A stretch of DNA of 64,000 bases, taken from NCBI RefSeq assembly GCF_965660005.1, contig NZ_CBFHYF010000001.1, positions 62,001-126,000 on the forward strand. Direction: 5' to 3'. Both the position numbers and the translations under genes were made by a program. How positions within the stretch are numbered: the stretch's first letter is position 1; each line of letters starts with the position of its first letter. The notes below the pieces were generated by a model. That model was given only the letters and a program-made list of their open reading frames with translations, did not search any database and had not been told where the DNA came from. This DNA is from Porticoccus sp965660005 (GTDB taxonomy: Bacteria; Pseudomonadota; Gammaproteobacteria; Pseudomonadales; Porticoccaceae). This document shows, in pieces, positions 1 to 8,804 of this stretch.

Positions 1-1047
1 GAGAAAACCGGTCACGGTGGTGACACCCTCGGCAAGTGAACCCAGCATAATCGAGCGGTGGGATATGGATTTATCACCGGGAACACGAATGCTACCGGTA
101 ACGGTATTGCCGGGAGATACCCGGTAGTCAATAGTCTGTGTCATGGGCTCCAGGTAAGCCTTGTTTTCGAGCATTTTGGCAAAATGATTGCGCGCTTCTC
201 TGGCACGGGTAAACACCCCCAGCAGGTATTCGCTGTCCTTGTTCTGGATGGCATTTTTCAGCTGATCCATATGGTCGGTAAATGTTTCCAGCACGGACAA
301 CAGTGCCTGGCCGTTAGCCATGACAATGTCATGCCACATCACGGGGTCACTGGCAGCTATGCGCGTAAAATCTCTGAATCCACCCGCCGCGTAACGGAAA
401 ATATCACGATTTTCGTGCATGCCAGCGAGTGTATCCACCAGCGTATAAGCCAGCACATGGGGCAAATGACTGGTGGCCGCCAGAACTTCATCGTGTTCCG
501 CCACCGTCATTTCGCTGATCACAGCACCCACACCACGCCAGAGGGCACGGATACGCTGCAGATGATTCTCACCGGTTTCCTGCAAGGGTGTCAGAATCAC
601 CCGGTGTTCATCAAACAGAGCGCTGTCCGCAGCCTCCACACCACTTTTCTCCGAACCGGCAATCGGATGTCCCGGCACAAACTGGGCAGGTACCTTTCCG
701 TAGACATGGCACGCGGCGGCCACAACACTGCCCTTGACGCTGGCCACATCGGTCACAGTAACGGTATTCGCCAGCAAGGGTTGCAGTTGGCGGATAATGT
801 CGGGCACGGTCAGGGTCGGCACACCAATCAAAACCACATCGCCCTCACCCAGCTGAGCCGCTACCTCATCAATATTGGTTATAACCCGGTCAACCACACC
901 GCATGCGAGCGCCTTTTTCAGCGTATCGGGATTTCTGGAACTGCCGATCACCTCGCGGCAAATTCCCCGCTCACGAGCAGCCTTTGCCAGGCTTCCGCCA
1001 ATCAGGCCAAGACCCACTACCAGCAGACGGTTGATAACAGGTGTCAT
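1..1047 (-). CDS. tyrA-aroA: Bifunctional prephenate dehydrogenase / EPSP synthase (5' part, cut by window edge)
   Basis: The first 349 codons are present. The N-terminal half is a TyrA domain that oxidises prephenate on the way to tyrosine: it opens with an NAD-binding loop GLGLIGGS and carries the catalytic-region motif PGHPIAGSEKSG and a later HLPHVLAY. After about residue 310 the chain continues without a stop into VPGDKSISHRS, the phosphoenolpyruvate-binding start of AroA (5-enolpyruvylshikimate-3-phosphate synthase). Such TyrA-AroA fusions are known in Pseudomonas and relatives. The ATG shares its A with the TGA stop of hisC (TGATG), so translation is probably coupled. The rest of the AroA domain lies outside the window. 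Confidence 0.93.
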   Translation of the reverse strand, partial: MTPVINRLLVVGLGLIGGSLAKAARERGICREVIGSSRNPDTLKKALACGVVDRVITNIDEVAAQLGEGDVVLIGVPTLTVPDIIRQLQPLLANTVTVTDVASVKGSVVAAACHVYGKVPAQFVPGHPIAGSEKSGVEAADSALFDEHRVILTPLQETGENHLQRIRALWRGVGAVISEMTVAEHDEVLAATSHLPHVLAYTLVDTLAGMHENRDIFRYAAGGFRDFTRIAASDPVMWHDIVMANGQALLSVLETFTDHMDQLKNAIQNKDSEYLLGVFTRAREARNHFAKMLENKAYLEPMTQTIDYRVSPGNTVTGSIRVPGDKSISHRSIMLGSLAEGVTTVTGFL

Positions 1048-2162
1048 CAGGCTGCGTCTCCATCGGCAAGCAGCTGGCTTAATGTATCGAGAAAACGCTG
1101 ATTTTCATGGGGCAGGCCAATTGAAACCCGCAGATGCTGGGGCATGCCATAAAGTGCGATCGGGCGAACAATGACACCCTTGCGCAACAGGGCTTCATAC
1201 AGGGCCAGTGAGTCCCCCGGGACCTGAACAGCAACAAAGTTGCCCGCCGATGGGATATACGCCAGCCCGAGCGCCTCAAAACCGGCCACCAGCTGGTCGT
1301 AACCGTCACGATTTACACTGATACTACGCTGCAGATATTCATCATCATCAAGCACTGCCAATGCAGCGGCCAGTGCCGGACTGTTGACGTTGAAGGGCTG
1401 GCGCAGACGATTGAGAATATCTGCCACATCCGGATGAGAGACCGAGTAGCCGATCCGCAACGCCCCCAAACCATAGGCCTTGGAAAAGGTACGGGTAACA
1501 ATCAGGTTGGGGTAGCGATCAATCAATACGAGCGCAGAGCCATAATCGGGTTGATCGACATATTCATAGTAAGCTTCGTCCACTACAACCAACACGGATT
1601 CTGGCAGTTTCTGCAACAACCTTTCGATTGACGCAAGCGATACCGAAGTGCCGGTGGGATTATTGGGATTAGCGATAAACAGCAAGCGCGTGTGTTCATT
1701 CACAGCGGCAGCCATCGCCGGCAAATCGTGGCCCCAGTTGCTGGCTGGAACAACAATTGTGGTGGCATTTTGCGCTGTGATCACCAGTTGGTAGACCACG
1801 AAAGCGTGTTCAGCAATGATGGCGTTGTGCTGCGGGCCGAGGAAGCCTCTTGCCAGCAGCTCCAGGACCTCATTGGAGCCATTGCCCAGAGTCAGCTGGC
1901 TGACAGAGACAGCCAATTTCTCGGCGAGTCGGCGCTTCAGATAGAAGCCGCTTCCATCGGGATAGCGAGCACCATGTTCAAGTGAAGCTTCTACAGCGGC
2001 TTTCGCCAGTTTGCTCAATCCCAGCGGGTTTTCATTGCTTGCCAGCTTGATCGCACCGGAGATACCGAGCTCTCGCTCCAGTTCATCAAGGGGTTTGCCA
2101 CCCTGGTAAGGTTGCAAATGTTGTACGCCTGGTAACGCCAGGCTCTTTAAGTCCATACTCAT
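1047..2162 (-). CDS. hisC: Histidinol-phosphate aminotransferase
   Basis: Fold-type I PLP aminotransferase of about 371 residues. It carries the PLP lysine motif TRTFSKAYGLG, the substrate/PLP motif SNENPLG near the N terminus and NPNNPTG in the middle. The family converts imidazole-acetol phosphate to histidinol phosphate; copies in this operon position, between pheA and tyrA, also accept aromatic amino acids, so it may serve tyrosine/phenylalanine synthesis too. I chose ATG 2162 (MSMDLKSLA) because it aligns with Pseudomonas HisC2 starts. An in-frame GTG at 2174 has a better-placed AGG and cannot be excluded. It lies about 10-20 bases after the pheA stop and overlaps the tyrA-aroA start by one base. 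Confidence 0.93.
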   Translation of the reverse strand: MSMDLKSLALPGVQHLQPYQGGKPLDELERELGISGAIKLASNENPLGLSKLAKAAVEASLEHGARYPDGSGFYLKRRLAEKLAVSVSQLTLGNGSNEVLELLARGFLGPQHNAIIAEHAFVVYQLVITAQNATTIVVPASNWGHDLPAMAAAVNEHTRLLFIANPNNPTGTSVSLASIERLLQKLPESVLVVVDEAYYEYVDQPDYGSALVLIDRYPNLIVTRTFSKAYGLGALRIGYSVSHPDVADILNRLRQPFNVNSPALAAALAVLDDDEYLQRSISVNRDGYDQLVAGFEALGLAYIPSAGNFVAVQVPGDSLALYEALLRKGVIVRPIALYGMPQHLRVSIGLPHENQRFLDTLSQLLADGDAA

Positions 2163-2183
2163 AAGTATCAACACGACGCCTGG

Positions 2184-3269
2184 TTACAAGACGGCTTTTG
2201 GATAGGAACCGAGCACTCTCAGGTCGGCAACGATAGAGGCCACTTCCCGGAGCACTTCGGCCACCTTGGGATTATCGCAGTGGCCCTCAAAATCAATAAA
2301 AAACACATAGGTCCATTTACCGGTCCGTGATGGTCTTGTTTCCACTCGTGTCAAGTCCACACCCTGGCGGTGGAAAGGCTCCAACAGTTGATGCAGTGCT
2401 CCCGGCTCATTGTGAACTGCGGCAATAATCGATGTCTTGTCATCACCACTGGGGGGAATAGCATCCCGACCGATAATGAGGAACCGGGTGGAGTTGTCTG
2501 GCCGGTCTTCGATTTTTTCTGACAACTTCTGCAAGTCATAGAGCTCGGCCGCCATATCGCCGGCAATAGCCGCACTATTCCATTCACTGATGACACGCTT
2601 GGCGGCATCCGCATTGCTGCTGACAGCAACACGCTCAGCTTTTGGGTAGTGGGCATCAAGCCACTGACGACATTGGGCCAATGACTGCGCGTGAGAATAG
2701 ATCCGGGTAATCCGGTCGGGGTGGGTGTTGGGTCCGACCAGCAGATGATGGTGAATTCTCAGTTCCACTTCACCGCAAATATTCAGGGTGGAATCAAGAA
2801 AGGTATCCAGTGTGTGATTGATCATACCCTCTGTGGAGTTTTCCACGGGCACCACACCGTAGCTGGCCGCACCGGCAGCCACTTCCCGAAATACTTCATC
2901 GATCGCACCCAAAGGCACAGCCAGTGCTGAATGACCAAAGTGCTTGAGTGCGGCTTCCTGGGTAAATGTGCCCTCTGGCCCCAGAAAAGCGACCTTTACC
3001 GGCTGCTCTAGCGCCAGACAGGCCGACATGATTTCCCGGAACAGCCTGGCCATCTCTTCGTTATCCAGTGGCCCCTGGTTTTTCATCATGATATGACGAA
3101 GGACCTGGGCTTCCCTCTCAGGCCGGTAAAAAGTGGTATCACCTTCGGCACGCTTGACTTCAGCCACCTGCTGGGCACAGCAGGCACGCTCACTGATCAG
3201 GGCGAGAATTTTGTCATCTATTGCATCAATTTGCTCACGAAGCCGGCTGAGCCTGTTTTCTTCTGCCAT
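2184..3269 (-). CDS. pheA: Chorismate mutase / prephenate dehydratase (P-protein)
   Basis: A 361-residue bifunctional enzyme for the last dedicated steps to phenylalanine. Residues 1-90 are an AroQ-type chorismate mutase helix bundle (RLREQIDAIDDKIL). Residues about 93-270 are prephenate dehydratase, beginning GPEGTFTQEAA and containing VENSTEG and the catalytic-site motif DNSTRF. The C terminus is an ACT regulatory domain (GALHQLLEPF, then ETRPSRTG), the usual phenylalanine feedback site. Length is normal for the family. It follows gyrA by 12 bases and precedes hisC closely, so the four genes look like one transcript. The serC gene that normally sits between gyrA and pheA in Pseudomonas is absent. 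Confidence 0.96.
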   Translation of the reverse strand: MAEENRLSRLREQIDAIDDKILALISERACCAQQVAEVKRAEGDTTFYRPEREAQVLRHIMMKNQGPLDNEEMARLFREIMSACLALEQPVKVAFLGPEGTFTQEAALKHFGHSALAVPLGAIDEVFREVAAGAASYGVVPVENSTEGMINHTLDTFLDSTLNICGEVELRIHHHLLVGPNTHPDRITRIYSHAQSLAQCRQWLDAHYPKAERVAVSSNADAAKRVISEWNSAAIAGDMAAELYDLQKLSEKIEDRPDNSTRFLIIGRDAIPPSGDDKTSIIAAVHNEPGALHQLLEPFHRQGVDLTRVETRPSRTGKWTYVFFIDFEGHCDNPKVAEVLREVASIVADLRVLGSYPKAVL

Positions 3270-3281
3270 ACCGTCTCTCTG

Positions 3282-5840
3282 CTATGCTTCCATCTCTTCG
3301 TCAAGCAACGATTGCTGTTCCTCTATCCTTGCCATACCCACCAGCGCCTCAGCTTCCTTGAGGCGAATGACTCGAACCCCCTGGGTATTGCGACCGAGCA
3401 CAGATATTTCACCCGCATGGGTACGAACCATGGTGCCCTGATCGGAGATCAACATAATTTCATCGCCATCAAATAATTGTACAGCGCCCACCAGAGGACC
3501 ATTGCGCTCAGTAGACTGCATGGCAATCATGCCCTTGCCACCACGACCCTTGGTGGGGAATTCAGTCAGGGCCGTCTGCTTGCCGTAACCGTTCTGTGAA
3601 ACCGTCAATACATAACCGTTTTGCTGGGGAATTACCATCGCCAGTATCTGATGGGCAGCGGGTAAACGCATACCGCGAACGCCTTTGGAAACCCGCCCCA
3701 TAGCACGCACATCAGCCTCGGCAAAACGAACGGCTTTGCCCTCGCTGCTAAATAGCATCACATCACAACTGCCGTCCGTAATTGCAGTACCCACCAGGTG
3801 ATCACCCTCTACCAGGTCCACTGCCCGCAACCCGACACTGCGCGGACGAGAGTATTGATCAAGTGATGTTTTCTTGATGGTGCCATTGGCCGTGGCCATG
3901 ATCACAAACCGGTCAGCCGCGTACTCATCCACAGGAAGGATTGAGGTAATCCGCTCATTTTCTTCGAGGGGCAGCAAATTCACCATAGGCCGACCTCGGG
4001 AATTGCGACCAGCCAGAGGAATCTGGTACACCTTCAACCAGAAAACCTTGCCCCGGCTGGTAAAACAAAGAATCGTACTATGGGTGCTGGCTATCAGCAG
4101 ATGCTCAACAAAGTCTTCATCCTTGACCGCAGTAGCAGACTTACCCATACCACCCCTACGCTGTGACTGATAGTCACTCAGGGGCTGGGTTTTCGCATAA
4201 CCACCGTGAGAGATCGTCACCACCCGATCCTCTTCAGTAATCAGATCCTCGATCGTCAGGTCATGCTGGGATTCGATAATCTCTGTACGGCGATCGTCAC
4301 CAAACTCCTCACTGACTTCACGCAACTCCTCTCTGATGACCTCCATGAGACGACTGTGAGAGGCCAGAATCGCCAGGTACTCGGCAATTTCTACCAATTT
4401 TTCCTGATACTCGCTCAGCAGTTTGTCATGTTCCATGCCTGTCAGGCGATGCAGACGCAAATCCAGAATGGCCTGTGCCTGTGCCGGAGACAGAAAATAC
4501 TTCCCATCACGTATGCCGTATTCAGGTTCCAGATCTTCGGGACGACAGGCGTGGCTGCCGGTATGCTCGAGAAACTGGCCGACTGCCGAGGCATCCCAAC
4601 CGCAGGCAATCAGGCGCTCTTTGGCTTCGGCAGGAGTCGGGGATCCCTTGATCAGTTCAATCACGGCATCGATGTTGGCAATGGCGACAGCCAAACCTTC
4701 CAGCAGGTGCCCTCGTTCACGAGCCTTTCTCAGCAGATAAACGGTGCGGCGTGTCACCACTTCGCGACGGTGGCGAACAAAGGCTTCCAGCATTTCCTTG
4801 AGGTTGAGTGTGCGTGGCTGCTCGTCAACCAGCGCGACCATATTGATACCAAAGACATTCTGCAATTGAGTTTGAGCATACAGGTTATTCAGAACAACGT
4901 CGCCCGACTCACCTCTTTTCAGCTCTATCACGACCCGCAGACCATCCTTATCGGACTCGTCCCGCAGCTCCGATATACCCTCAATTTTTTTCTCTTTCAC
5001 TAACTCGGCGATGCGCTCAATCAACCGCGCCTTGTTCAGCTGATAGGGGATTTCGTGAATAATGATTATTTCACGGCTGGTTTTCTCATCGCGGATCACT
5101 TCCGCTCTGGCCCGCACATAAATGCGACCCCGACCTGTACGGTAGGCCTGAATAATGCCGGCGCGACCGTTGATAATGGCAGCTGTGGGGAAGTCAGGGC
5201 CGGGAATAAATTCCATCAATTCATCGATGCTGATATCCGGATTGTCGATCAGCGCCAGACAACCACGCACTACCTCCCGCAGGTTATGCGGTGGAATATT
5301 AGTGGCCATGCCGACAGCGATCCCGGAGGATCCGTTTACCAGAAGATTGGGAACACGGGTCGGCAATACCTGGGGAATCAGTTCTGTACCGTCATAGTTT
5401 TCAACAAAATTGACGGTTTCCTTCTCGAGATCCGCCAGCAGCGAGTGAGCAATCTTCGCCATACGGATTTCGGTGTACCGCATTGCCGCAGCAGAATCGC
5501 CGTCGATGGAACCGAAGTTGCCCTGCCCGTCCACCAGCATATAACGCAGAGAAAATGGCTGAGCCATCCGGACAATCGTATCGTAAACAGCCGAGTCACC
5601 GTGGGGGTGATACTTACCAATCACATCACCCACAACCCGGGCGGATTTTTTGTAAGCCTTGTTCCAGTCGTTATTCAGAACGCTCATGGCAAAGAGCACG
5701 CGCCGGTGAACCGGTTTAAGACCATCGCGAACATCGGGAAGTGCCCTGCCGACAATGACGCTCATCGCGTAATCGAGGTAGGATTGACGCAATTCGTCTT
5801 CGATATTGACGGGCAGGATTTCTCTGGCTAATTCACCCAT
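3282..5840 (-). CDS. gyrA: DNA gyrase subunit A
   Basis: An 852-residue catalytic subunit that cuts and rejoins DNA as part of the GyrA2B2 supercoiling enzyme. The catalytic tyrosine is Tyr122 in RYTEIRM. The quinolone-determining region reads HPHGDSAVYDT with Ser83 and Asp87, the susceptible residues. The C-terminal domain starts with a GyrA box at 560-566 reading QRRGGMG; the sixth residue, lysine in the usual QRRGGKG, is methionine here. The gene heads the operon running into pheA. Its predicted mRNA starts with a strong stem-loop (see 5862-5904), placed just before an AAAGGGA sequence upstream of the ATG. Confidence 0.98.
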   Translation of the reverse strand: MGELAREILPVNIEDELRQSYLDYAMSVIVGRALPDVRDGLKPVHRRVLFAMSVLNNDWNKAYKKSARVVGDVIGKYHPHGDSAVYDTIVRMAQPFSLRYMLVDGQGNFGSIDGDSAAAMRYTEIRMAKIAHSLLADLEKETVNFVENYDGTELIPQVLPTRVPNLLVNGSSGIAVGMATNIPPHNLREVVRGCLALIDNPDISIDELMEFIPGPDFPTAAIINGRAGIIQAYRTGRGRIYVRARAEVIRDEKTSREIIIIHEIPYQLNKARLIERIAELVKEKKIEGISELRDESDKDGLRVVIELKRGESGDVVLNNLYAQTQLQNVFGINMVALVDEQPRTLNLKEMLEAFVRHRREVVTRRTVYLLRKARERGHLLEGLAVAIANIDAVIELIKGSPTPAEAKERLIACGWDASAVGQFLEHTGSHACRPEDLEPEYGIRDGKYFLSPAQAQAILDLRLHRLTGMEHDKLLSEYQEKLVEIAEYLAILASHSRLMEVIREELREVSEEFGDDRRTEIIESQHDLTIEDLITEEDRVVTISHGGYAKTQPLSDYQSQRRGGMGKSATAVKDEDFVEHLLIASTHSTILCFTSRGKVFWLKVYQIPLAGRNSRGRPMVNLLPLEENERITSILPVDEYAADRFVIMATANGTIKKTSLDQYSRPRSVGLRAVDLVEGDHLVGTAITDGSCDVMLFSSEGKAVRFAEADVRAMGRVSKGVRGMRLPAAHQILAMVIPQQNGYVLTVSQNGYGKQTALTEFPTKGRGGKGMIAMQSTERNGPLVGAVQLFDGDEIMLISDQGTMVRTHAGEISVLGRNTQGVRVIRLKEAEALVGMARIEEQQSLLDEEMEA

Positions 5841-5861
5841 ACTGCTGCTCGATCCCTTTCT

Positions 5862-5904
5862 GCTTGTTTTGGACGTTCAGGCGCCTGATGGCGCCAAAAC
5901 AAGC
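5862..5904 (-). promoter_or_regulatory. Nested palindrome at the 5' end of the gyrA transcript
   Basis: Perfect 11-bp inverted arms at 5862-5872 and 5894-5904 enclose a further 12-bp palindrome (TCAGGCGCCTGA, 5877-5888). On the gyrA strand this lies between a TATGAT -10-like box (5910-5915) and the start codon, so a message starting near 5903 would begin in the hairpin. There is no T-tract, so it is not a terminator. The function is inferred: message stability, control of translation, or a supercoiling-sensitive cruciform. Confidence 0.5.
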
Positions 5905-5909
5905 GCGGG

Positions 5910-5915
5910 ATCATA
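5910..5915 (-). promoter_or_regulatory. Probable -10 box of the gyrA promoter
   Basis: TATGAT on the minus strand matches the sigma-70 -10 consensus at five of six positions and is preceded by TGTGG. I see no convincing -35 hexamer, so this is a moderate call based on the -10 and its position about 70 bases before gyrA. Confidence 0.4.
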
Positions 5916-5975
5916 CCACACAATACACTTGAAACGCCCTTGTATGCCTTTGTTTAATGATCTTTTTTCTGCGGG

Positions 5976-5981
5976 TATAAT
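5976..5981 (+). promoter_or_regulatory. Probable -10 box for the mtaD operon
   Basis: A perfect TATAAT, in the context GCGGGTATAATGCGCG, lies 35 bases before the mtaD start codon. The best -35 with 17-base spacing (TTTAAT at 5953) is weak. The 176-base gap between gyrA and mtaD thus holds two divergent promoters. Confidence 0.5.
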
Positions 5982-6016
5982 GCGCGACCTGCTACCGATT
6001 CAAGGAATGGCCCATC

Positions 6017-7342
6017 ATGACGGCTGAGCCCATAGACCTGTTGATTTCAGCGCGCTGGATTATCCCGATCATCCCGGAGGGTCAGGTTTACGAAAACTGC
6101 TGTGTGGCTATTCGCGATGGGGATATTCTCGCCCTGTTGCCGCTCGTTGAGGCAGAGCGGAGGTATTGCGCCCGTGAACATGTGTCGCTGCCAAATCATA
6201 TTCTGATGCCGGGACTGGTCAACGCCCACGGTCATGCAGCCATGACACTGCTGCGCGGCTACGCTGACGACTACCCGCTGAAAATCTGGCTGGAACAGCA
6301 TATCTGGCCCATTGAAATGAATTGGGTCAGCGACAGCTTTGTAAAGGACGGCACTGAACTCGCGGTTGCGGAAATGATTCGCAGCGGTACCAGCTGTTTT
6401 TCTGACATGTATTTTTTTCCCGAAAGCGCTGCCAGGGTTGCCAGCCATGCCGGCATTCGCAGCCAGATCGCCTTTCCGGTTTTCGACTTCCCCTCCCCCT
6501 GGGGACGGGGACCCGATGAGTATATCCACAAAGGCCTGCAGTTGCGGGACGACTACAAGGGACGGGATCTCACACGCATTGCCTTTGGCCCCCATGCACC
6601 CTACACCCTCTCCGATGAACCACTCCGCAAGATAGCCACTTACGCTCAGGAGCTGGACACCTGCGTCCAGATTCATCTGCATGAAACCGCGGGTGAGGTT
6701 TCAGACAGCCTGGGGCAGTTCGGATTGAGACCCATTCAGCGGCTCAAGGCACTGGAGTTCCTCTCACCCCTTACCCAGTGTGTACACATGACGGTACTGG
6801 ACGAGAGCGACCTGGAAACCATTGCCAGTTTCAACGCGCATGTTATTCACTGTCCGGAGTCCAATCTGAAGATGGCCAGCGGATTCTGTCCGTTGGTGCA
6901 GCTCCAGGAGAGAGGGATCAACGTGGCGTTGGGTACTGACGGTGCCGCCAGCAATAACGATCTGGATATGTTTGGCGAGATGCGCACAGCAGCGATGGTC
7001 GCCAAGGCCGTTTCCGGTGATCCGGGTGCTGCGGACGCCCATGCCGCCTTGCGTATGGCCACCATCAATGGTGCCAGAGCACTGGGCTGGGGAGACCGCA
7101 TTGGCAGTATTGAAGCGGCCAAAGCGGCTGACCTGGCCGCGGTGGAGATTGGGACAATCGAAACTGAACCACTGTATAATCCCGCCTCCCAACTGGTTTA
7201 CACCAACGCCGGAAGTCGCGTCAGCCACCTGTGGGTCAATGGTCGAGCTCTGATGCTAGAACGGCAACTCCAGACCATCAACGAACAGGAAGTCCTGATC
7301 AAGGCCAGGCAATGGCAGCGCAAATTTACCGGTAAAAGTTGA
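6017..7342 (+). CDS. mtaD: TRZ/ATZ amidohydrolase, probable 5-methylthioadenosine/S-adenosylhomocysteine deaminase
   Basis: A 441-residue metal-dependent amidohydrolase. The metal-binding pair is His71 and His73 in NAHGHAAM. Further motifs are HLHETAGE, HCPESNLKMASG and the catalytic/metal LGTDGAASNNDLDM, which is typical of the MTA/SAH deaminase group that deaminates methylthioadenosine or S-adenosylhomocysteine to the inosine forms. No signal peptide is visible, so it should be cytosolic. It leads the plus-strand run mtaD-ubiG-mupP-yciK, the order seen in Pseudomonas. Release of SAH by the downstream SAM-dependent UbiG gives a plausible link. Substrate specificity is inferred from family, not proved. 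Confidence 0.88.
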   Translation: MTAEPIDLLISARWIIPIIPEGQVYENCCVAIRDGDILALLPLVEAERRYCAREHVSLPNHILMPGLVNAHGHAAMTLLRGYADDYPLKIWLEQHIWPIEMNWVSDSFVKDGTELAVAEMIRSGTSCFSDMYFFPESAARVASHAGIRSQIAFPVFDFPSPWGRGPDEYIHKGLQLRDDYKGRDLTRIAFGPHAPYTLSDEPLRKIATYAQELDTCVQIHLHETAGEVSDSLGQFGLRPIQRLKALEFLSPLTQCVHMTVLDESDLETIASFNAHVIHCPESNLKMASGFCPLVQLQERGINVALGTDGAASNNDLDMFGEMRTAAMVAKAVSGDPGAADAHAALRMATINGARALGWGDRIGSIEAAKAADLAAVEIGTIETEPLYNPASQLVYTNAGSRVSHLWVNGRALMLERQLQTINEQEVLIKARQWQRKFTGKS

Positions 7343-7384
7343 AATACTTTTAAATCCACCACATATTCTAACTGGGGATTCCAG

Positions 7385-8092
7385 ATGTCATCGCCCAATA
7401 TTGATCGTGCCGAGATCGCCAAATTTGAAGCGCTCGCCAGTCGCTGGTGGGACCGGGAAAGCGAATTCAAGCCACTGCACGATATCAACCCGCTGCGGGT
7501 CAACTGGATCGACGGGTACTCCCCCGTTGCGGAAAAAAAGTTGCTGGACGTGGGCTGTGGCGGAGGGATTCTTGCTGAAGCGATGGTGCACCGTGGTGCA
7601 GACGTCACCGGCATTGATATGGGCGAGGCGCCGCTGGCGGTCGCCCGACTGCATGGACTGGAAAGCGGTGTCTCCGTGAACTATCTGCGCAGTACTGCAG
7701 AGGATATGGCCACACAGCATCGCGAACAATTTGATATTGTCACCTGTCTGGAAATGCTTGAGCATGTGCCAGACCCCCTGTCAGTGATGGAGGCCTGTGC
7801 GCAGCTGGCAAAACCGGGTGGCTATCTGTACTTTTCAACGATCAATCGCAACCCTAAAGCCTACCTGTTCGCCATTATCGGCGCCGAATACCTGCTGCGG
7901 CTTCTGCCAAAGGGGACTCATGACTACAGCAAATTTATTCGCCCATCAGAGCTCTCTCACTGGGCCAGGGAATGTGGACTGGAGATGCAGGCCATGACGG
8001 GGATGGTCTACAACCCGCTGACACGCCGCTACCGGATGACCGATCGCGATGTGGATGTCAATTACATGGTCTGCGTGCGCAAACCCGCCTGA
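7385..8092 (+). CDS. ubiG: Ubiquinone biosynthesis 3-O-methyltransferase
   Basis: A 235-residue class I SAM methyltransferase. Motif I is LLDVGCGGGIL near residues 53-63, followed by GIDMGE and the post-motif TCLEMLEHVPDP. The start (ASRWWDRESEFKPLHDINPLR) and the C-terminal VDVNYMV are typical of UbiG, which makes both O-methylations in ubiquinone synthesis. Length matches the family. It sits between mtaD and mupP in the conserved order. Ubiquinone is consistent with an aerobic respiratory proteobacterium. Confidence 0.95.
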   Translation: MSSPNIDRAEIAKFEALASRWWDRESEFKPLHDINPLRVNWIDGYSPVAEKKLLDVGCGGGILAEAMVHRGADVTGIDMGEAPLAVARLHGLESGVSVNYLRSTAEDMATQHREQFDIVTCLEMLEHVPDPLSVMEACAQLAKPGGYLYFSTINRNPKAYLFAIIGAEYLLRLLPKGTHDYSKFIRPSELSHWARECGLEMQAMTGMVYNPLTRRYRMTDRDVDVNYMVCVRKPA

Positions 8093-8108
8093 TGGGATAT
8101 CCCGCTTA

Positions 8109-8804
8109 ATGGACAAACAACCAAAATTTCAGGCTGTCCTGTTTGATCTTGACGGCACCCTGCTGGATACTGCACCAGATTTCCTGACCTGCACTAACCG
8201 GTTGCTCGGCCAAAGGAATATGCCTCCCCTGACAGAAGACTCCATTCGGAAAATGGTAACCCACGGCTCCGCAGGAATCATCAGCGAAGCATTTTCTCTC
8301 AACAAAAATCATCCGGATTTTGAACCCCTGCGCCAGGAGTTGCTGTCACTGTATATGGAGCATTTGGCGGACCGGACCCGACCCTTTCCGGGCATTGTCG
8401 AGTTGCTGGCCGAATTGGCCGACTACCGGATTCCCTGGGGAATCGTGACCAACAAACCTGAGCGGTATACCCTGGCCATCCTGGAGCAGCTGTGCCTGAA
8501 TCCACCACCTGCCACCATCATCTGTCCCGATCATGTCACCCACACCAAACCAGACCCGCAATCCGTTTTACTGGCACTTCAGGAGTTGGCGATTATTCCA
8601 GAGAAAGCCGTATTGATTGGGGATCATCGAAGGGATATCGAAGCCGGGATACGTGCCGGCACCGTTACCATTGCGGCAGCCTACGGCTATCTGGACGAAA
8701 ATGATGATCCGGGTGATTGGGGCGCAACCTTTACAGTGGATGATGCAAACCAGTTATCACCCTTGATTTTTCAGAGGACATCCCATGAATCACAAGCAGT
8801 ATGA
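8109..8804 (+). CDS. mupP: N-acetylmuramic acid 6-phosphate phosphatase (HAD family)
   Basis: A 231-residue HAD hydrolase with nucleophile and acid Asp13/Asp15 in FDLDGTLLDTAPD, motif II in VTNKP, motif III lysine in TKPDP and motif IV in IGDHRRDIEAG. It would be called Gph by general similarity. Its place between ubiG and yciK is that of Pseudomonas MupP, which dephosphorylates MurNAc-6-phosphate in cell-wall recycling, so I prefer that role. ATG 8109 is chosen because the longer upstream reading lies inside ubiG in another frame. Its last 20 bases overlap yciK. Confidence 0.85.
   Translation: MDKQPKFQAVLFDLDGTLLDTAPDFLTCTNRLLGQRNMPPLTEDSIRKMVTHGSAGIISEAFSLNKNHPDFEPLRQELLSLYMEHLADRTRPFPGIVELLAELADYRIPWGIVTNKPERYTLAILEQLCLNPPPATIICPDHVTHTKPDPQSVLLALQELAIIPEKAVLIGDHRRDIEAGIRAGTVTIAAAYGYLDENDDPGDWGATFTVDDANQLSPLIFQRTSHESQAV

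Noticed and set aside
58..1101. 347-codon plus-strand open frame
   Set aside because: It is antisense to tyrA-aroA, whose motifs are clear; the plus-strand product has no family pattern.
5586..5594. Quinolone resistance in gyrA
   Set aside because: Ser83 and Asp87 are the susceptible residues.
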